A stretch of DNA of 64,000 nucleotides from Serinicoccus kebangsaanensis (GTDB lineage Bacteria > Actinomycetota > Actinomycetes > Actinomycetales > Dermatophilaceae). The DNA lies in the NCBI RefSeq assembly GCF_008919445.1, contig NZ_VSLG01000006.1, positions 109,419-173,418 on the forward strand. Direction: 5' to 3'. A program made the position numbers and the translations under genes. This document shows positions 7,858 through 19,107 of the stretch, piece by piece; position 1 is the stretch's first letter; every line of letters begins with the position of its first letter. The notes under the pieces are model-generated. The model searched no databases and was not told where the DNA came from. It saw only the letters and a list, made by a program, of their open reading frames with translations.

Positions 7858-7925
7858 ACTGACAGCCGGTATGTCATCTGGCAGCCCCCTCGAGGACGCT
7901 CTCAGATGACATACCGGCTGTCAGT
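7858..7925. repeat. Perfect 23-bp inverted repeat between convergent genes
   Basis: Arms 7858-7880 and 7903-7925 are exact reverse complements (ACTGACAGCCGG... / ...CCGGCTGTCAGT) around a 22-nt loop. It lies between the phosphatase-like gene and the 3' end of ilvD. There is no T-tract on either side, so it may be a factor-dependent bidirectional terminator or an mRNA-stabilising hairpin. Confidence 0.8.
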
Positions 7926-7943
7926 GGCCGAGTCCGGCCCGGA

Positions 7944-10725
<2,782 letters not shown>

Positions 10726-11061
10726 TCAGAAGGCGGCGGCGGCCATCGCACCGACGGGGCGCGGACCGTTGTCGTTGATCTGCCAGAGCTGGGTGCGGAT
10801 GGCGTCCGCGTCCTCCAGCTCCTCGATGTGGATCACCTCGACCAGCTTGTCCAGCTGGTTGGTGACCTTGTGCAGCTGCTCGGCGTTGACGTTGACCACG
10901 ATCGTCATCCGGGAGACCTTGTTGTCCTCGGTCGGCCCCACGACGAGGTGGTCGATGTTGAAGTTGCGCCGGGCGAACAGGACGGAGACACGGGCCAGCA
11001 CGCCCGGGTTGTTCTCGACCAGGACGGACAGCGCGTGTCGGGTGCGGGCGTCGTTGCTCAT
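10726..11061 (-). CDS. ilvN: Acetolactate synthase small subunit, short single-ACT form
   Basis: A 111-residue regulatory subunit. Residues about 8-85 are a clear ACT domain (HALSVLVENNPGVLARVSVLF, then NFNIDHLVVGPTE, then SRMTIVVNV). Actinobacterial IlvN/IlvH proteins are usually near 165-175 residues with a second C-terminal ACT-like domain; here the protein ends soon after the first domain in GPRPVGAMAAAAF. The short form resembles E. coli IlvN in length. An ATG upstream in the same frame overlaps ilvB, but MSNDART is chosen because GAAAGGC precedes it. Valine feedback may still operate through the ACT domain. Confidence 0.88.
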   Translation of the reverse strand: MSNDARTRHALSVLVENNPGVLARVSVLFARRNFNIDHLVVGPTEDNKVSRMTIVVNVNAEQLHKVTNQLDKLVEVIHIEELEDADAIRTQLWQINDNGPRPVGAMAAAAF

Positions 11062-11162
11062 GGTGGTGCCTTTCGTCGGGTCGTGCGGTGCGGTGTGCGG
11101 TTGGTAGGCGGGCGCCGCGGTGGGTACCGCGGGGTCGTGGGGCGGGTAGTCGGACAGCAGGG

Positions 11163-12968
11163 TCATTCGTCCTCCCCGAAGTCGGGTCGCACGTCTCTGG
11201 CGTGCTGGATGTCGTCGTTGCTGGTGCCGGCGGCCACCATCGGCCAGACCATGGCGTCCTGGCTGACCCGGAAGTCCACCACGACCGGCTGGTCGTCGAC
11301 CTCCATCGCCCGCTCGATCGTCGCGTCCACGTCCGCGGCGCGGTCGCACCGCAGCCCGACGCACCCGTATGCCGTCGCCAGGGTCGCGAAGTCGGGCACC
11401 TGCATCGAGGGCAGCTGGGAGTGGCTGAACCGCTCGGAGTAGAACAGGGCCTGCCACTGCTTGACCATGCCCAGGGCGGCGTTGTTGATGATCGCCACCT
11501 TGATCGGGATGCCCTCGACCGAGCAGGTCGCGAGCTCCTGGTTGGTCATCTGGAAGCAGCCGTCGCCGTCGATCGCCCAGACGGTGGCGTCCGGGCGGCC
11601 GACCTTCGCGCCCATCGCCGCGGGGACGGCATACCCCATGGTCCCGAGGCCACCGGAGTTGAGCCAGTGCCGCGGCTGGTCGTAGCCGATGAACTGGCTG
11701 GCCCACATCTGGTGCTGGCCGACCCCGGCGGCGAAGATGGTGTCCGGGCCGGAGATCGCGCCGAGCCGCTCGATCACCAGCTGCGGGGCCAGCGCCCCGT
11801 CGGAGGGGGCGTCGTAGCCGAGCGGGTAGCGCCGCTTCCAGCCGAGCGACTTGGCGATCCACCGCTCGTAGTCCGGGGCGGCACCCGCGGCCGTGCGGCG
11901 GGTCCACTCGGTGACGAGCATCGCGATCGCCGCCCTGGCGTCGCCGACCACCCCGACCGCGGTGGGGAAGTTCTTCCCGATCTCGGAGGGGTCGATGTCC
12001 ACGTGCACGATCTGCGCCTTCGGCGCGAAGGTGTCCTTGGCGCCGGTGACCCGGTCGTCGAACCGGGCGCCCAGGCTGATGATGAGGTCCGACTTCTGCA
12101 GCGTCGCCACACCGGAGACGCTGCCGTGCATGCCGGGCATGCCCATGTGCTGCGGGTGGCTGTCGGGGAAGACGCCGCGGGCCATCAACGTCGTGACGAC
12201 CGGTATGCCGGTGAGCTCGGCCAGCTGCCGCACCTCCTCCGAGGCGTTGGCGCGCAGGCAGCCGCCGCCGACGTAGAGCACCGGGCGACGGGCGCCCAGC
12301 ATCAGCTCGACGGCGTCCCGCACCGCCTCCGGCGACGGCACGGTCGGCGTCCGGTAGCCCGGCATGGGCAGCTGCAGCATGGTTTCGTCGGCGGCGGCCA
12401 CCAGGGCGTCCTTGGTGACGTCGACCAGCACCGGCCCGGGCCGACCGGTCGCGGCGATGTGGAAGGCGGAGGACACCGTCGCGGCGATCTCCTCCGGGCG
12501 GGTGACGAGGAAGGAGTGCTTGGTGACCGGCATCGAGATCGACCGGATGTCCGCCTCCTGGAAGGCGTCGGAGCCGATCGCGGTGCTCGCGACGTTGCCG
12601 GTGATCGCGACGATGGGCACCGAGTCCATGTTGGCGTCGGCGAGCGCCGTGACCAGGTTGGTCGCGCCCGGCCCGGACGTCGCGAGGCACACACCGACCT
12701 TGCCGGTGGCGGCGGCATACCCCTGCGCGGCGTGCCCGGCTCCCTGCTCGTGGCGCACCAGGATGTGGCGCACCGAGGCGCCGTAGAGCGCGTCGTAGAG
12801 CGGCAGCACCGCGCCGCCCGGCAGACCGAAGACGTGCTCGACGCCGAGCCGCTCCAGGGTGCCCACCAGCGCCTCGGCACCGGTGCGCAGCTCGGCACCG
12901 ACCGAGGCTCCGCCGGTGTCGCCCGGCGCGGTCGTGGTGGCTCCGTCGGGGATGTGGGTGGTGGTCAT
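11163..12968 (-). CDS. ilvB: Acetolactate synthase large subunit
   Basis: About 601 residues, a ThDP-dependent enzyme that condenses pyruvate with pyruvate or 2-oxobutyrate. Visible features are the N-terminal [17 protein letters not shown] motif with the catalytic Glu in [15 protein letters not shown], the central FAD-type domain, and the ThDP/Mg motif [18 protein letters not shown] followed by INNAALGM. The open frame extends further upstream, but MTTTHIPDG is chosen: GGAGGAG lies upstream and the extension would read through the attenuator. It is the first gene of the ilv run, controlled by the leader at 13,012-13,117. Confidence 0.95.
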   Translation of the reverse strand: MTTTHIPDGATTTAPGDTGGASVGAELRTGAEALVGTLERLGVEHVFGLPGGAVLPLYDALYGASVRHILVRHEQGAGHAAQGYAAATGKVGVCLATSGPGATNLVTALADANMDSVPIVAITGNVASTAIGSDAFQEADIRSISMPVTKHSFLVTRPEEIAATVSSAFHIAATGRPGPVLVDVTKDALVAAADETMLQLPMPGYRTPTVPSPEAVRDAVELMLGARRPVLYVGGGCLRANASEEVRQLAELTGIPVVTTLMARGVFPDSHPQHMGMPGMHGSVSGVATLQKSDLIISLGARFDDRVTGAKDTFAPKAQIVHVDIDPSEIGKNFPTAVGVVGDARAAIAMLVTEWTRRTAAGAAPDYERWIAKSLGWKRRYPLGYDAPSDGALAPQLVIERLGAISGPDTIFAAGVGQHQMWASQFIGYDQPRHWLNSGGLGTMGYAVPAAMGAKVGRPDATVWAIDGDGCFQMTNQELATCSVEGIPIKVAIINNAALGMVKQWQALFYSERFSHSQLPSMQVPDFATLATAYGCVGLRCDRAADVDATIERAMEVDDQPVVVDFRVSQDAMVWPMVAAGTSNDDIQHARDVRPDFGEDE

Positions 12969-13011
12969 GGGCTTCAGGTCCTGACGTGGAGGAGATCTGG
13001 GCAGTGGCAAC

Positions 13012-13045
13012 AAAAAACCCCTCGGCCCGTGGGGCTGGCGAGGGG
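13012..13045 (-). terminator. ilv attenuator: Rho-independent terminator in the leader
   Basis: On the minus strand CCCCTCG pairs with CGAGGGG (13,039-13,045 with 13,018-13,024), immediately followed by six T residues (13,012-13,017). It lies about 40 nt downstream of the leader peptide stop and 44 nt before the ilvB start, the position expected of an attenuator. It is the only hairpin with a true T-tract in the window. Confidence 0.85.
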
Positions 13046-13084
13046 AGGACGCGTCGCTGACGAGGATCGGCCGACGGCGCGTCC
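13046..13084 (-). promoter_or_regulatory. Pause or anti-terminator hairpin of the ilv leader
   Basis: GGACGCG (13,078-13,084 on the minus strand) can pair with CGCGTCC (13,046-13,052). It starts right at the leader peptide's stop codon, so ribosome position could decide whether this stem or the downstream terminator forms. Confidence 0.55.
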
Positions 13085-13117
13085 CTAGGTAATGAGTACG
13101 AGAGCGAAGCACTGCAT
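13085..13117 (-). CDS. ilv leader peptide [10 protein letters not shown]
   Basis: A 10-codon frame, ATG at 13,117 to TAG at 13,085-13,087, encoding [10 protein letters not shown]. Five of the ten residues are Ala, Leu, Val, Leu and Ile in a row, the composition expected of a branched-chain amino-acid attenuation leader. No Shine-Dalgarno is visible; TTGTAT lies 6 nt before the ATG, so it may be leaderless. Starved tRNA-Leu, Val or Ile would stall the ribosome here and let ilvBNC be transcribed. Confidence 0.8.
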   Translation of the reverse strand: MQCFALVLIT

Positions 13118-13164
13118 GAGCCCATACAACAGCGTGGGATGCCGTCGCGTCAAGCCCGTGCATA

Positions 13165-13262
13165 GACATGTGACATGTCGCACAGTCATGCAGCATCTCG
13201 TCAGTTAACGATATGACGTTGACATGTCGAGACACATCTAGTTACCATCAGATATGACGTTG
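13165..13262. promoter_or_regulatory. Divergent ilv/padR control region with operator-like repeats
   Basis: The region is AT-rich for this genome. It contains two copies of the palindrome ACATGT in GACATGTGACATGTC (13,165-13,179), the dyad ATGTCGAGACACAT (13,224-13,237; ATGT-N6-ACAT) and a direct repeat GATATGACGTTG at 13,210-13,221 and 13,251-13,262, 41 bp apart. ATGT/ACAT dyads are typical PadR targets, so autoregulation of the adjacent padR-like gene, and perhaps control of the divergent ilv genes, is inferred. Confidence 0.5.
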
Positions 13263-13338
13263 CGCGAGTGACGTGGTCTCCCCGAGACCGGACGGGCCAC
13301 CCGGCCCACCGCGCAGAGCACACAGAGAGGGGAAGCAC

Positions 13339-14133
13339 ATGACTTCTCGACAGAACTTCGGTGGCTTCGGCAACCTGGACGACCAGATCTTCGGCCCGGG
13401 CGGCCTGCTCGGCCAGGTCTTCGGGCCGCAGGCCGGGCCCTTCGGCCCGCAGGGCTTCGGTGGGCCGGGCGGCCGCGGCCGCCGTGGCGGACCGTTCGGG
13501 CCGCAGGGTGGCCCGCGCCGCGCGCGGCGCGGCGACGTCCGCAACGCCGTCCTGCACCTGCTGCAGCGGGAGCCGATGAACGGCTACCAGCTGATGCAGG
13601 AGATCGAGCAGAGCTCCGGTGGCGCGTGGCGCCCGAGCTCCGGCGCCATCTATCCCGCCCTGGCCCAGCTCGAGGACGAGGGCCTGGTGACCCAGACCGA
13701 GATCGAGAGCCGGCGGGCCTACGAGCTCACCGACGCCGGACGTCGCGCCGCCGAGGACCTGCCTCCGCAGAGCTGGGCCGGTGGCGAGGAGCCGGACGAC
13801 CCGTGGGCGCAGGACCGCCACGGCGTCCACCGCGGGCGCGGGCCCGGCGACCGTGGTCGCGGGCACCGGCACGGCGCGCACGGCGGTCGCGACCGGCGCG
13901 GCAGCGCGGGCACGCTCTGGAAGGCGCTCGGAGCCGTGGCGATGGCCACCCAGGCGGTCGGCCAGTCCGGCCAGGACGAGCTCAGCCAGCAGGCCGCCGA
14001 CCTGCTCGACCGGACCCGACGCGACCTCTACCGGATGCTCGCCGAGGCCGAGGTCGCCCGGGACGACTTCGACGCCGACGACCCGGACGACGACCCGGAC
14101 GAGATCACCGAGGGCGAGATCGTCGAGGACTGA
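13339..14133 (+). CDS. PadR-family transcriptional regulator with Gly/Phe/Gln-rich N-terminus
   Basis: A 264-residue protein. The first 65 residues are a low-complexity stretch built from repeated FGPx[11 protein letters not shown] motifs. Residues about 70-145 are a PadR winged helix ([22 protein letters not shown], then [20 protein letters not shown], then [15 protein letters not shown]). A His/Arg/Gly-rich linker follows, then a helical C-terminal domain with an acidic tail. Such proteins repress by binding dyads in their own promoters; the ligand is unknown. ATG 13,339 is chosen because GAGAGGGGAAG precedes it. Divergent orientation from ilvB suggests, but does not show, joint regulation. 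Confidence 0.85.
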   Translation: MTSRQNFGGFGNLDDQIFGPGGLLGQVFGPQAGPFGPQGFGGPGGRGRRGGPFGPQGGPRRARRGDVRNAVLHLLQREPMNGYQLMQEIEQSSGGAWRPSSGAIYPALAQLEDEGLVTQTEIESRRAYELTDAGRRAAEDLPPQSWAGGEEPDDPWAQDRHGVHRGRGPGDRGRGHRHGAHGGRDRRGSAGTLWKALGAVAMATQAVGQSGQDELSQQAADLLDRTRRDLYRMLAEAEVARDDFDADDPDDDPDEITEGEIVED

Positions 14134-14145
14134 CTCTCCCCACGG

Positions 14146-14183
14146 GATCCTCCCCGGTGCGCGAACTGCCACCGGGGAGGATC
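14146..14183 (+). terminator. Terminator downstream of padR-like gene
   Basis: Perfect 14-bp stem GATCCTCCCCGGTG / CACCGGGGAGGATC with a 10-nt loop, 13 nt after the stop. Only a short T-containing tail follows. Confidence 0.7.
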
Positions 14184-14228
14184 TCTGCGTGCCGCACCCG
14201 GCACGCACGGACACCCGTCCTGACGGCA

Positions 14229-14234
14229 TACTGT
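14229..14234 (+). promoter_or_regulatory. -10 element of leaderless lpd
   Basis: TACTGT within GGCATACTGT, 6 nt before the ATG at 14,241. There is no ribosome binding site. Confidence 0.6.
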
Positions 14235-14240
14235 GGGGTT

Positions 14241-15641
14241 ATGGCCGATCACTATGACGTTGTTGTCCTGGGCGCCGGTCCTGGCGGGTATGTCGCGGCG
14301 ATCCGCGCGTCCCAGCTGGGCAGATCGGTGGCCGTCGTCGAGAAGCAGTACTGGGGCGGGGTCTGTCTGAACGTCGGGTGCATCCCGAGCAAGGCGCTGA
14401 TCAAGAACGCGGAGATCGCGCACCTGCTGCAGCACGACAAGAAGAAGTACGGCATCGAGGGCGAGGCCACCATGGCCTACGCGCCGACGCACCAGCGCTC
14501 CCGCACGGTGAGCGCCGGCATCGTCAAGGGCGTCCACTTCCTCATGAAGAAGAACAAGATCACCGAGGTGGACGGCTGGGGCACACTCACCTCGGCGACC
14601 TCGATGGACGTCGCCGGCGAGGACGGCGCCACCACCCAGCTCACCTTCGACCACCTGATCCTGGCCACCGGGTCGGTCACCAAGATGCTGCCCGGCGTCG
14701 AGGTGAGCAAGAACGTCGTCACCTACGAGGAGCAGATCCTGGACGAGGAGCTCCCCGGGTCGATCATCATCGCGGGCTCCGGTGCCATCGGTGTCGAGTT
14801 CGCCTACGTCATGGCCAACTTCGGCGTCGACGTGACCATCGTCGAGTTCCTCGACCGGATCGTGCCGCTCGAGGAGCCGGAGATCTCCAAGGCCCTGGCC
14901 AAGGAGTACAAGAAGCTCGGCGTCACGATGATGACCAGCACCAAGGTCGAGAGCGTCGAGGACACCGGCGAGGGGGTCAAGGTCACCGTCACCCCGGCCG
15001 ACGGCGGCGAGTCCCAGACGCTGGAGGCGGACAAGCTGCTCTCCGCGATCGGCTTCGCGCCGCGCGTGGAGGGCTTCGGGCTGGAGAGCATCGGCGTCGA
15101 GCTCACCGACCGCGGCGCCATCGCGGTCGACGACTACCTGCGGACCAACGTCGACAACGTGTATGCCATCGGCGACGTCACCGCCAAGCTCATGCTCGCG
15201 CACACCGCCGAGGCGCAGGGCATCATCGCGGCGGAGACCCTGGCGGGTGCCGAGACGATGCCGCTGGACTACCGGTTCATCCCGCGCGCCACCTACTGCC
15301 ACCCGCAGATCGCCTCGATGGGTCTGACCGAGCAGGCGGCCAAGGACGCCGGCCACGAGGTCAAGACCTCGCAGTTCCCCTTCTCCGCCAACGGCAAGGC
15401 GATGGGCCTGGGCGACGGCGTGGGCTTCGTCAAGGTGGTCGCCGACGCGAAGTACAACGAGATCCTCGGCGCCCACATGATCGGCCCGGACGTCACCGAG
15501 CTGCTGCCGGTCCTGAACCTGGCGCAGACCTGGGACCTCACCGCGGACGAGATGTCGCGGATCGTCTTCGCGCACCCGACCCTGGGTGAGGCGGTCAAGG
15601 AGGCGGTGCACGGCATCGCCGGCCACATGATCAACCTCTGA
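14241..15641 (+). CDS. lpdA: Dihydrolipoyl dehydrogenase
   Basis: A 466-residue flavoprotein disulfide reductase, the E3 component of 2-oxo-acid dehydrogenase complexes. It has the FAD motif [14 protein letters not shown] (residues 7-20), the redox-active disulfide [13 protein letters not shown] (Cys42 and Cys47), an NAD-binding motif [21 protein letters not shown] near residue 180, the second FAD motif NVYAIGDVT, and the active-site His-Glu pair in [11 protein letters not shown] close to the C-terminus. Length is typical. The start is fixed by the leaderless -10. Confidence 0.96.
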   Translation: MADHYDVVVLGAGPGGYVAAIRASQLGRSVAVVEKQYWGGVCLNVGCIPSKALIKNAEIAHLLQHDKKKYGIEGEATMAYAPTHQRSRTVSAGIVKGVHFLMKKNKITEVDGWGTLTSATSMDVAGEDGATTQLTFDHLILATGSVTKMLPGVEVSKNVVTYEEQILDEELPGSIIIAGSGAIGVEFAYVMANFGVDVTIVEFLDRIVPLEEPEISKALAKEYKKLGVTMMTSTKVESVEDTGEGVKVTVTPADGGESQTLEADKLLSAIGFAPRVEGFGLESIGVELTDRGAIAVDDYLRTNVDNVYAIGDVTAKLMLAHTAEAQGIIAAETLAGAETMPLDYRFIPRATYCHPQIASMGLTEQAAKDAGHEVKTSQFPFSANGKAMGLGDGVGFVKVVADAKYNEILGAHMIGPDVTELLPVLNLAQTWDLTADEMSRIVFAHPTLGEAVKEAVHGIAGHMINL

Positions 15642-15663
15642 CCGTCCGGCCGGGAGCAGCGGG

Positions 15664-17202
15664 GTGGTAGCCCGCGCGAGCATCGGCCGCGCCGCGGTGC
15701 TCGTGGCCGGGCTGACCGGCGTCTCCACCCTGCTGGGCTTCGCCCGTGACGCCGTCATCGCCGGCATCTACGGCGCCGGCCCGGAGCTGGACGCCTACTT
15801 CGTCGCGCTCGGGCTGGCCAACATCGTCCTGGGGCTGCTCGGCACCTCGCTGACCCGCGCCGCCACGCCGGTGCTGTCGCGCGAGGCGCACGGCGAGGAG
15901 GTATGCCGCGGGCACCGCACCTTCGACGTCGTCCTGACCGGGGCGGTGATCGCCATCGGTGCGCTGAGCGTCGTCCTCGGCCTCGCCGCGGCACCCATCT
16001 CCCGCGTCCTCGCGCCCGGGCTGACCGGGGACGCCGCCGACCTGCTCGTGCTCCTGACGAGGATCATCCTGGTCACGACGGTGCTCGTGGCCGCCACCGA
16101 CCTCCTCGCGGCGCTGGCGCAGGCGCACGGCGTCTTCCGGTGGGGCGCGCTGCAGGGGGTGCCCTTCAACCTCGTCATGATCGCCGCGGCCGGCCTGCTC
16201 GGTCCGCGCATCGGGGTGGTCGCCCTCGCGGTGGGGTTCGTGGTCGGGTCGCTGGCCCGGCTGGCCCTCCAGCTGGTGCCCGTGGTGCAGCACCGCTGGC
16301 CGCTGCGCCCCCGGCTCGATGCCCGCTCCCCCGGCGTGCGCGAGATCGCCGCGCTGCTGCCTCCACTGGTCGTCGGCCAGGCCGCGCTCAACGTCAACAC
16401 CCTCGTGGACCGGGCGGTGGCCTCGACCGTCGGCGAGGGAGCCGTGTCCGCGGTCTTCCTCGGGTGGCGTCTGGTGAACCTGCCCGAGATGCTCGTCGTC
16501 GCCGCCCTCGTCGCCCCGCTCTACCCGGCGATGTCTGCGGCCGCGGGCGAGGGCGCGGCGGGCCGGGCCCGGATGCGCCGGCTCGTGCACCAGGGGCTGG
16601 CCGTGTCGCTCACCCTGCTCGGACCGGTCGCCGCCGCGCTGCTGGTGGCTCCGCAGGAGGTGGTGACGCTAGCCTTCGGGCGCGGTGCCTTCGACGACGA
16701 GGCGGTCCGCCTCACCGCGGTGGCGGTCATCTGCTTCCTCCCGGGGCTGCTCGCGCTGGCCTGCCGGCAGGTCGTCGTCAGCGCCTGCTACGCCGTGGGC
16801 GACACCCGGGGACCGGTCGCGATCGGGCTGCTCGCCATGGTGGTCAACGTGGTCGGCGACCTGACCCTGGCCCCCGTCCTCGGGGTGGCCGGCATCGTCG
16901 CCGCCACGTCGGCCTCGCTGCTGGTGGCCGCGGTGCTCACCGGCTGGCTCGCAGCCGGTCGGCACCGGCTGGTGCCGCTGCGCGACACCGGGCTGCTGCT
17001 AGGCCGCTCCGCTGCGGCGCTCGTCGGCGCAGGCGTCGTGGCGTGGCTGGCGCTGCGCGCCGTGGGCCCGGAGCTGGTCCTGGTCCGGGCCGTGCTCGCG
17101 CTGGTCGCGGCGGCGCTGGCCTATCAGCTGGTGCTCGCCCTGCTCCGCGCCCCGGAGCGCTTCGTCGCGCTGCACGTCGCGCAGCGGTTCCGGCGTCGCT
17201 GA
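15664..17202 (+). CDS. MurJ/MviN-type lipid flippase
   Basis: A 512-residue polytopic membrane protein with about 12-14 hydrophobic segments and few loops. The N-terminus ASIGRAAVLVAGLTGVSTLLGFARDAVIAGIYG and the TLAFGRGAFDDEAV segment (near residue 335) are typical of the MOP/MviN superfamily, whose members flip lipid II or polysaccharide-linked lipids. A GTG start 22 nt after the lpd stop with GGGAG upstream is used. The last 204 nt lie opposite the 3' end of the convergent ATP-grasp gene. Whether it is the essential MurJ or a polysaccharide exporter cannot be decided here. Confidence 0.82.
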   Translation: MVARASIGRAAVLVAGLTGVSTLLGFARDAVIAGIYGAGPELDAYFVALGLANIVLGLLGTSLTRAATPVLSREAHGEEVCRGHRTFDVVLTGAVIAIGALSVVLGLAAAPISRVLAPGLTGDAADLLVLLTRIILVTTVLVAATDLLAALAQAHGVFRWGALQGVPFNLVMIAAAGLLGPRIGVVALAVGFVVGSLARLALQLVPVVQHRWPLRPRLDARSPGVREIAALLPPLVVGQAALNVNTLVDRAVASTVGEGAVSAVFLGWRLVNLPEMLVVAALVAPLYPAMSAAAGEGAAGRARMRRLVHQGLAVSLTLLGPVAAALLVAPQEVVTLAFGRGAFDDEAVRLTAVAVICFLPGLLALACRQVVVSACYAVGDTRGPVAIGLLAMVVNVVGDLTLAPVLGVAGIVAATSASLLVAAVLTGWLAAGRHRLVPLRDTGLLLGRSAAALVGAGVVAWLALRAVGPELVLVRAVLALVAAALAYQLVLALLRAPERFVALHVAQRFRRR

Positions 17203-18375
17203 CAGCTCCGGCTCGGCGTGCTCCGGGTCGGCGGACAGGCGCCCGGCGAGCAGCCGCAGCACCGGCCCGGGGTCGGTGAGGTCCGCGACGCTGTGCCGGG
17301 CCCCGGCCGCCCAGCACAGGCTGCTCACCACGTCGGCCGCGACCCCGCGTCGGCCCTCCTGCACCGCCCGCCGCAGGTCACCCGGCATCCAGTGGTAGCG
17401 CAGCCCGACGCGACCGTCGGGGAGCGGGGGCACCGGCAGACCGATCGCGGCGCGGATGCCGGCGTCCACCAGGCCGGGGCGCGCGGACTCGCTGAGCGCC
17501 AGCGACCCGAAGAAGCGGCCGTTGAGGTCGATCAGCCGGTGCACGCCGTCGGCCCCGACGAGGAACTGCAGCTCCACCAGCCCGCTCCACCCCAGTCGGC
17601 GCAGCAGCTCCTCGCTGCGCCCCGCGAGGCCCGGGTCGACGGCGACCGTGCGCGCCCGCGCGGACGCGCCGGACGGGGTCGGGAAAAGCCGAGGCGACAC
17701 CTGCTGCACGCGGCCCACCAGCCGCCCCTCGTGCATCACCCCGATCAGCGCCGCGAGGTGCCCGTCGATCGGCTCCTGCAGCACCGGTTGGTCCCGCTCC
17801 AGCCCGAAGGCGAGCAGGTGGTCGGCGAGCTCGGCCTCGGTGCGGCAGACCTTGGTCTCGATCCGGTGCCGGCGGTCCTGCTCCGGCGTCCAGTGCCACC
17901 GGTTCTTGACCACCACGGGCAGGGAGGGGTGTCCGGCGCGCTGCGGCGGCAGCATCCAGGTGGCAGGCGTGGGCAGGTCGACCTCGCGGGCGACCTGGGC
18001 GAGCACCACCTTGTCCATGCCCGCGGTCACCACGGCCTGGTGCGGGTGCGCGACCGCCGCATCAAGTCTGTCGCGGTGGTGGGCCAGCGCGGCCATCCAG
18101 TCGTCCCCCGAGCCGACGACCACGTCGTAGCGGCCGGCGGCCAGCGCCCCGACCAGCCCGGCGACGAAGGCCTCCTGGTCGCCGGTGGGACGCGGGAGCA
18201 GGTGGACCCGCTCGACCGCCCGCGAGGCCCCGATGAGTCCCCCTCCAGGCCGGGACGAACCGACCCCCACCCGCCACCCGGCGCGGTGCAGCGCACGCGC
18301 CGCGGTGACCGCCCCACGGTCGCGGCCGTGTGCAAGGACCAGCACAGAGACCGGACCTCTGCGTGCGGCGGACAT
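16999..18375 (-). CDS. ATP-grasp carboxylate-amine ligase-like protein
   Basis: About 458 residues. The central region carries ATP-grasp features: LPVVVKNRWHWTPEQ (nucleotide-binding Lys), PVLQEPIDGHLAALIGVMHEGRLVG, and the metal-binding segment LVELQFLVGADGVHRLIDLNGRFFGSLALS. The family makes amide or ester bonds via acyl-phosphates; the substrates here are unknown. The homologous part ends near SADPEHAEPELS. The remaining about 65 residues are Gln/Arg/Asp-rich and lie wholly antisense to the end of the murJ-like gene, so they look like readthrough into a shadow frame after loss of an earlier stop. The start ATG has TACGGT 7 nt upstream. Confidence 0.72.
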   Translation of the reverse strand: MSAARRGPVSVLVLAHGRDRGAVTAARALHRAGWRVGVGSSRPGGGLIGASRAVERVHLLPRPTGDQEAFVAGLVGALAAGRYDVVVGSGDDWMAALAHHRDRLDAAVAHPHQAVVTAGMDKVVLAQVAREVDLPTPATWMLPPQRAGHPSLPVVVKNRWHWTPEQDRRHRIETKVCRTEAELADHLLAFGLERDQPVLQEPIDGHLAALIGVMHEGRLVGRVQQVSPRLFPTPSGASARARTVAVDPGLAGRSEELLRRLGWSGLVELQFLVGADGVHRLIDLNGRFFGSLALSESARPGLVDAGIRAAIGLPVPPLPDGRVGLRYHWMPGDLRRAVQEGRRGVAADVVSSLCWAAGARHSVADLTDPGPVLRLLAGRLSADPEHAEPELSATPEPLRDVQRDEALRGAEQGEHQLIGQRRRDQREHGPDQDQLRAHGAQRQPRHDACADERRSGAA

Positions 18376-18450
18376 GGCGCATACCGTAGTGGCCGAATGT
18401 GAGATTCCTGTGAGAATCGCCGAGGACCGCGCAGTCGGCCCGCAGGCAGC

Positions 18451-18466
18451 GGGGGGATATCCCCCC
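18451..18466. repeat. Perfect 16-bp palindrome GGGGGGATATCCCCCC
   Basis: It lies in the 151-bp divergent promoter region between the ATP-grasp and PspC genes, about 60 bp upstream of the PspC start. It could be an operator; no family of binding protein is recognised. Confidence 0.6.
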
Positions 18467-18526
18467 TCGAGATCTGGGAGTCTGCTGGCTGACCGCGCAG
18501 GGGGCTCCGGAAGCATCCTGGATGAC

Positions 18527-19039
18527 ATGAACGAGAACCCCAGCTCCGCACCCGCCTCCGACCTCCCGCCGATCCTGCCCCAGCCCCAGCCCGAGCGGCA
18601 CGGGCAGGGGTCCACCGCGCTGGACGGCCTCTACGCCGCGCTGCGCACGCTGCCCGCCCGGCGCACCGACACCGCGGTCCTCGGCGGCGTCTGCGGCACC
18701 ATCGCCGACCGGCTGGGCGTCGCCCCGGTCGCCGTCCGGGCCGCCGCCGTCCTCGTCGCCCTCCTCGGCGGCGTCGGCGTCGGGATCTACCTCATCGCCT
18801 GGACGCTGCTCCCGGACCCCACGGGCTCCTCCCACCTGGAGCAGGGGCTGCGCCACGGCCGCGGCCGCTCCCTCATCGTGCTGGCGCTCGGTGCCTTCGC
18901 CGCGCTCGGCGTGCTGGGCGGCGGCCTCTCCTTCCTCGCCGCGATCCTGCCGGAGCTCCTCGGCGTGGCCGTCCTGGCCGCCGTGGGCTACTGGGCCTGG
19001 GGACGGCTCTCCCGGCGCCGCGAGGACGCCACCACCTGA
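18527..19039 (+). CDS. PspC-domain membrane protein
   Basis: A 170-residue protein with a Pro-rich cytoplasmic N-terminus (about 45 residues). A PspC domain follows: TAVLGGVCGTIADRLGVAPV, then VRAAAVLVALLGGVGVGIYLIAWTLLPD, about residues 48-95. Two further hydrophobic segments complete the membrane part, and the C-terminus is basic. PspC proteins take part in envelope-stress sensing; in actinobacteria they are often fused or linked to histidine kinases, none of which is adjacent here. The ATG follows CATCCT by 7 nt, suggesting a leaderless start. Confidence 0.82.
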   Translation: MNENPSSAPASDLPPILPQPQPERHGQGSTALDGLYAALRTLPARRTDTAVLGGVCGTIADRLGVAPVAVRAAAVLVALLGGVGVGIYLIAWTLLPDPTGSSHLEQGLRHGRGRSLIVLALGAFAALGVLGGGLSFLAAILPELLGVAVLAAVGYWAWGRLSRRREDATT

Positions 19040-19074
19040 CGAGGCAGGGACTCCTCGTCACCTCACGGTGGCAG

Positions 19075-19105
19075 GCGCCGGTCGGACCCTCGGTCCGGCC
19101 GGCGC
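19075..19105. terminator. Bidirectional hairpin between convergent genes
   Basis: GCGCCGGTCGGACC (19,075-19,088) pairs with GGTCCGGCCGGCGC (19,092-19,105) with one G-U and a 3-nt loop. It fills the 68-bp gap between the PspC gene and the convergent coiled-coil gene. Confidence 0.65.
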
Positions 19106-19107
19106 AC

